Assembly (NCBI GenBank): GCA_945641355.1
Contig: CALZEQ010000001.1
Location: 157,363-221,362 of the forward strand
Reading direction: 5' to 3'
Length of the DNA: 64,000 nt
Source: an uncultured Mediterranea sp.
GTDB taxonomy: Bacteria > Bacteroidota > Bacteroidia > Bacteroidales > Bacteroidaceae
The notes under the pieces were generated by a model that worked only from the letters and a program-made list of their open reading frames with translations, was not told the origin of the DNA and searched no databases. The translations under genes and the position numbers were made by a program. The stretch's first letter is position 1. Every line of letters begins with the position of its first letter. Below are positions 62,087-64,000 of the stretch, piece by piece.

Positions 62087-62916
62087 AGAAACTTATTTCA
62101 TCAATCATCGAATGCCTTATAGCAGTAGCCGTAATGGCACAGACAGCTGACATCGAGGTCAGCTATGTAGCACATTATCCCAATCTGAGGGATGGAAAAA
62201 CGGATTTGACGAGCCAATACATCCTGTTGTCAAACTCAACGCAGTCGAAATTCTTTTCGCCGGTCACCGAGTACCTCGATTCTCTTAATTCCACTCCAGA
62301 GGGGAAAGCCAAACTGAAGGAAATGCAAAGAAGTGCTTTAGCTTCAGGGGATTTTGATAAGATACCTCGACCTGATGGCACCATGTACGTGGTCAAATCT
62401 TTCGCAAACGGCAAGCAGAAGCATTATGATACCTCGGGGCTCGAAAAATATGTTTACGAAGAGTCTGTTCCTTCTCAGGATTGGCAAACTACTGATTCCT
62501 CCAAGGTCATTTTGGGTTACGAATGCTTCATGGCTACTACCGACTATCATGGCAGAAAATGGATTGCTTGGTTTTCACCCGAAATCCCTGTGCAGAACGG
62601 TCCTTGGAAATTCGATGGTTTGCCAGGACTGATACTTGAAGTATCGGCTGATGGGAACCAGTATGGCTTCATTGCCACAGGAATACAACAATCTGCCAAG
62701 CCAATTGGACCGGTGTATCTCTCCAATGAATACGAATCAACAGACCGCATCAACTATCTGAAAACCAAACGCGCTTTCATGGATAACCCTCTTGGAAAAA
62801 TCAATGCACAGTTCGGAACTGATAATATAAAAGTTACCACGAGCGATGGCGAAGATATCAAACAGTTGTTCGTCCCAGCTTCAGTAGCTGATTTCATTGA
62901 AACCGACTATCATTAA
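62083..62916 (+). CDS. GLPGLI-family secreted protein 2
   Basis: 277 aa with a signal peptide (ending VMAQ). It has DYHGRKWIAWFSPEIPVQNGPWKFDGLPGLI and ends IETDYH. The start is the ATG within the receptor's stop overlap. Like its paralogues it begins with a strand of type IEVSYVAHY followed by YILLSNSTQSKFF. It is 12 nt ahead of GLPGLI 3. Confidence 0.87.
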   Translation: MKKLISSIIECLIAVAVMAQTADIEVSYVAHYPNLRDGKTDLTSQYILLSNSTQSKFFSPVTEYLDSLNSTPEGKAKLKEMQRSALASGDFDKIPRPDGTMYVVKSFANGKQKHYDTSGLEKYVYEESVPSQDWQTTDSSKVILGYECFMATTDYHGRKWIAWFSPEIPVQNGPWKFDGLPGLILEVSADGNQYGFIATGIQQSAKPIGPVYLSNEYESTDRINYLKTKRAFMDNPLGKINAQFGTDNIKVTTSDGEDIKQLFVPASVADFIETDYH

Positions 62917-62927
62917 AGCCTTATGAA

Positions 62928-63773
62928 ATGAAAAGAACAATCACAGTTTTTGCATCCTTATTTATTGCGATTGTGCTCATTGCACAGAAAGCACAGTTGA
63001 AGGTGGGGTATGACTATCACTATTTCGACCCGCGTGGGATAGAGAAGGATGAGGCCTTCATCCTTCTGGCCGGAAAGGATTGCGCCAAATTCTACAACAG
63101 CCAGTCACAGTGGCTCGACTCTACACGCTGCACCAAGGAAGGCGAGCAATGGTATGTGCAGCAAGGATTGGTGATGATGGGCGAACTGATGAACAAATCG
63201 AAGGAAGAACGAGAGGTGATTCTCAACAGCTCAGCTATCGGTCATGCCGTCAACCTCTATGTGGTCCGCAAGGGAGACAAGTTCCATGTATGGGACATGG
63301 TGTATCATGAATACCGCAAATATGCTGAGCCTATTGAGGAGAGAGACTGGGCAATCCTTGACGATTCGACCAAGACGGTATTAGGATATGAGTGCCTGAT
63401 GGCGACAACCGAATACCATGGCCGCAAATGGACGGCATGGTTTACGCCCGAAGTACCCATGAATGCCGGACCTTGGAAACTACTCGGATTGCCCGGTCTG
63501 ATATTGGAGGCTATCGACAGCACCGGGCAACATCACTTCGCTGCCAATGGACTGCAATCCGTTGACGTGGATATTCCAAAGGTCTATGAACCCTATTCAT
63601 ACGAGAAGACGACAAGAAAGAAGTTCCTTGCGCTTTGCCGATACAGGTATGACAATGTCCAAGGCATGAGCGACCTGCACTATGGCGGCAATGGACCACG
63701 ACTATCTCCGGAGAAAATAGAGTACGAGAGCGGCAAGAAGGGCTTCGACCTGCTTGAAACCGATTACAACTAA
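62928..63773 (+). CDS. GLPGLI-family secreted protein 3
   Basis: 281 aa, signal peptide about 1-20 (ending VLIAQ). Core words: VGYDYHYF, AFILLAGKDCAKFYNS, EYHGRKWTAWFTPEVPMNAGPWKLLGLPGLI and the terminal LETDYN. It differs from the others by a Lys/Glu-rich stretch near residue 90. This is the last gene of the operon in the window; an unknown terminator or further genes may follow. Confidence 0.87.
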   Translation: MKRTITVFASLFIAIVLIAQKAQLKVGYDYHYFDPRGIEKDEAFILLAGKDCAKFYNSQSQWLDSTRCTKEGEQWYVQQGLVMMGELMNKSKEEREVILNSSAIGHAVNLYVVRKGDKFHVWDMVYHEYRKYAEPIEERDWAILDDSTKTVLGYECLMATTEYHGRKWTAWFTPEVPMNAGPWKLLGLPGLILEAIDSTGQHHFAANGLQSVDVDIPKVYEPYSYEKTTRKKFLALCRYRYDNVQGMSDLHYGGNGPRLSPEKIEYESGKKGFDLLETDYN

Positions 63774-64000
63774 TCCCCTCCCCCCCCTGCATAACCGTTT
63801 CCGGTGATGGGGCATCGTCTGTCACAATGAAGTGCCGGCAATATAGGCCACGGTGGAAAGACATCGTATCATGGCATAAAATGATGGTACAAAGCCATGA
63901 AATGGTCATTTCATGCCATGAAACGACCATTTCATGCTGCATTATGTTTGCAGAAGCCGCTACCTCATGCTGTGATAACCGGCTTCTTGATGTAAGGAAA
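63774..64000. repeat. Intergenic region with nested palindromes
   Basis: No gene is supported. The 35-bp block 63899-63933, with halves GAAATGGTCATTTCATG and CATGAAACGACCATTTC about a central C, is a near-perfect palindrome (one mismatch). Related half-sites precede it (ATGGCATAAAATGATGG, 63871-63887). Its complement shares ATGGTCGTTTCATGGC with 38710-38725. Confidence 0.75.

Overview
The window looks like chromosomal DNA from a Bacteroidota gut commensal, most likely Bacteroides or a close relative. Pointers are the many Bacteroidetes-type promoter elements (TAnnTTTG at -7, two with TTTG exactly 19 nt upstream), weak Shine-Dalgarno signals, and families typical of the phylum: NigD-like lipoprotein, DUF3869, PCMD, DUF5687, GLPGLI, SusC-like outer-membrane receptor and AAA-ATPase/PDDEXK_9. 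Species is not determined. No prophage, insertion sequence, CRISPR array or rRNA was seen.

Layout. 0.1-8.1 kb: a NagB-like/PIG-L fusion, a SIMPL protein, a small acyltransferase operon, a B12-binding radical SAM protein, a DMP19-like acidic protein and an AAA-ATPase/PDDEXK_9 protein. 8.3-17.6 kb: NigD-like lipoprotein, Yip1-like membrane protein, smpB, metH, an SGNH hydrolase, ffh, folD and a CapA-like protein. 17.6-18.1 kb: tRNA-His with its terminator, then a strong candidate 6S-like RNA with its own promoter and terminator. 18.3-27.6 kb: an AraC regulator, a PepSY-like protein and a sulfate-activation/sulfonation operon (cysQ, SLC13-type transporter, cysC, cysD, cysN, PAPS sulfotransferase, PCMD protein). 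27.6-31.9 kb: an envelope module in which the two halves of a YjbH-type outer-membrane protein lie on either side of a DUF3869 lipoprotein and an abundant-type OmpA. 32-38.5 kb: the conserved ruvX-def-TPR-thrS-infC-rpmI-rplT run. 38.8-56.5 kb: mostly minus-strand housekeeping and envelope genes (M61 peptidase, DUF349, mgtE, rsmA, NlpC/P60, ABC exporter, M16 peptidase, HAD, pgi, gpsA, lysS), plus one plus-strand flippase-like gene. 56.9-63.8 kb: an ECF sigma/anti-sigma pair followed by a secreted repeat protein, three GLPGLI paralogues and an outer-membrane receptor, all co-directional and nearly without gaps.

Working together. The sulfonation operon encodes import, activation (ATP sulfurylase, APS kinase), use (sulfotransferase) and PAP recycling (CysQ), but no PAPS or sulfite reductase, so it looks built to sulfonate an acceptor rather than to make cysteine. 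The sigma-GLPGLI-receptor block looks like one regulated outer-membrane system of unknown purpose and, with the split YjbH module, is the best candidate here for undescribed biology. Non-coding signals worth attention are the 6S-like RNA, an exactly 22-bp-phased array of palindromes, an 11-bp-phased repeat beside the sigma operon promoter, long-loop hairpins in minus-strand gaps, and a CATG-centred palindrome family present twice. All calls come from reading the sequence and from memory of families; no search or folding program was run.
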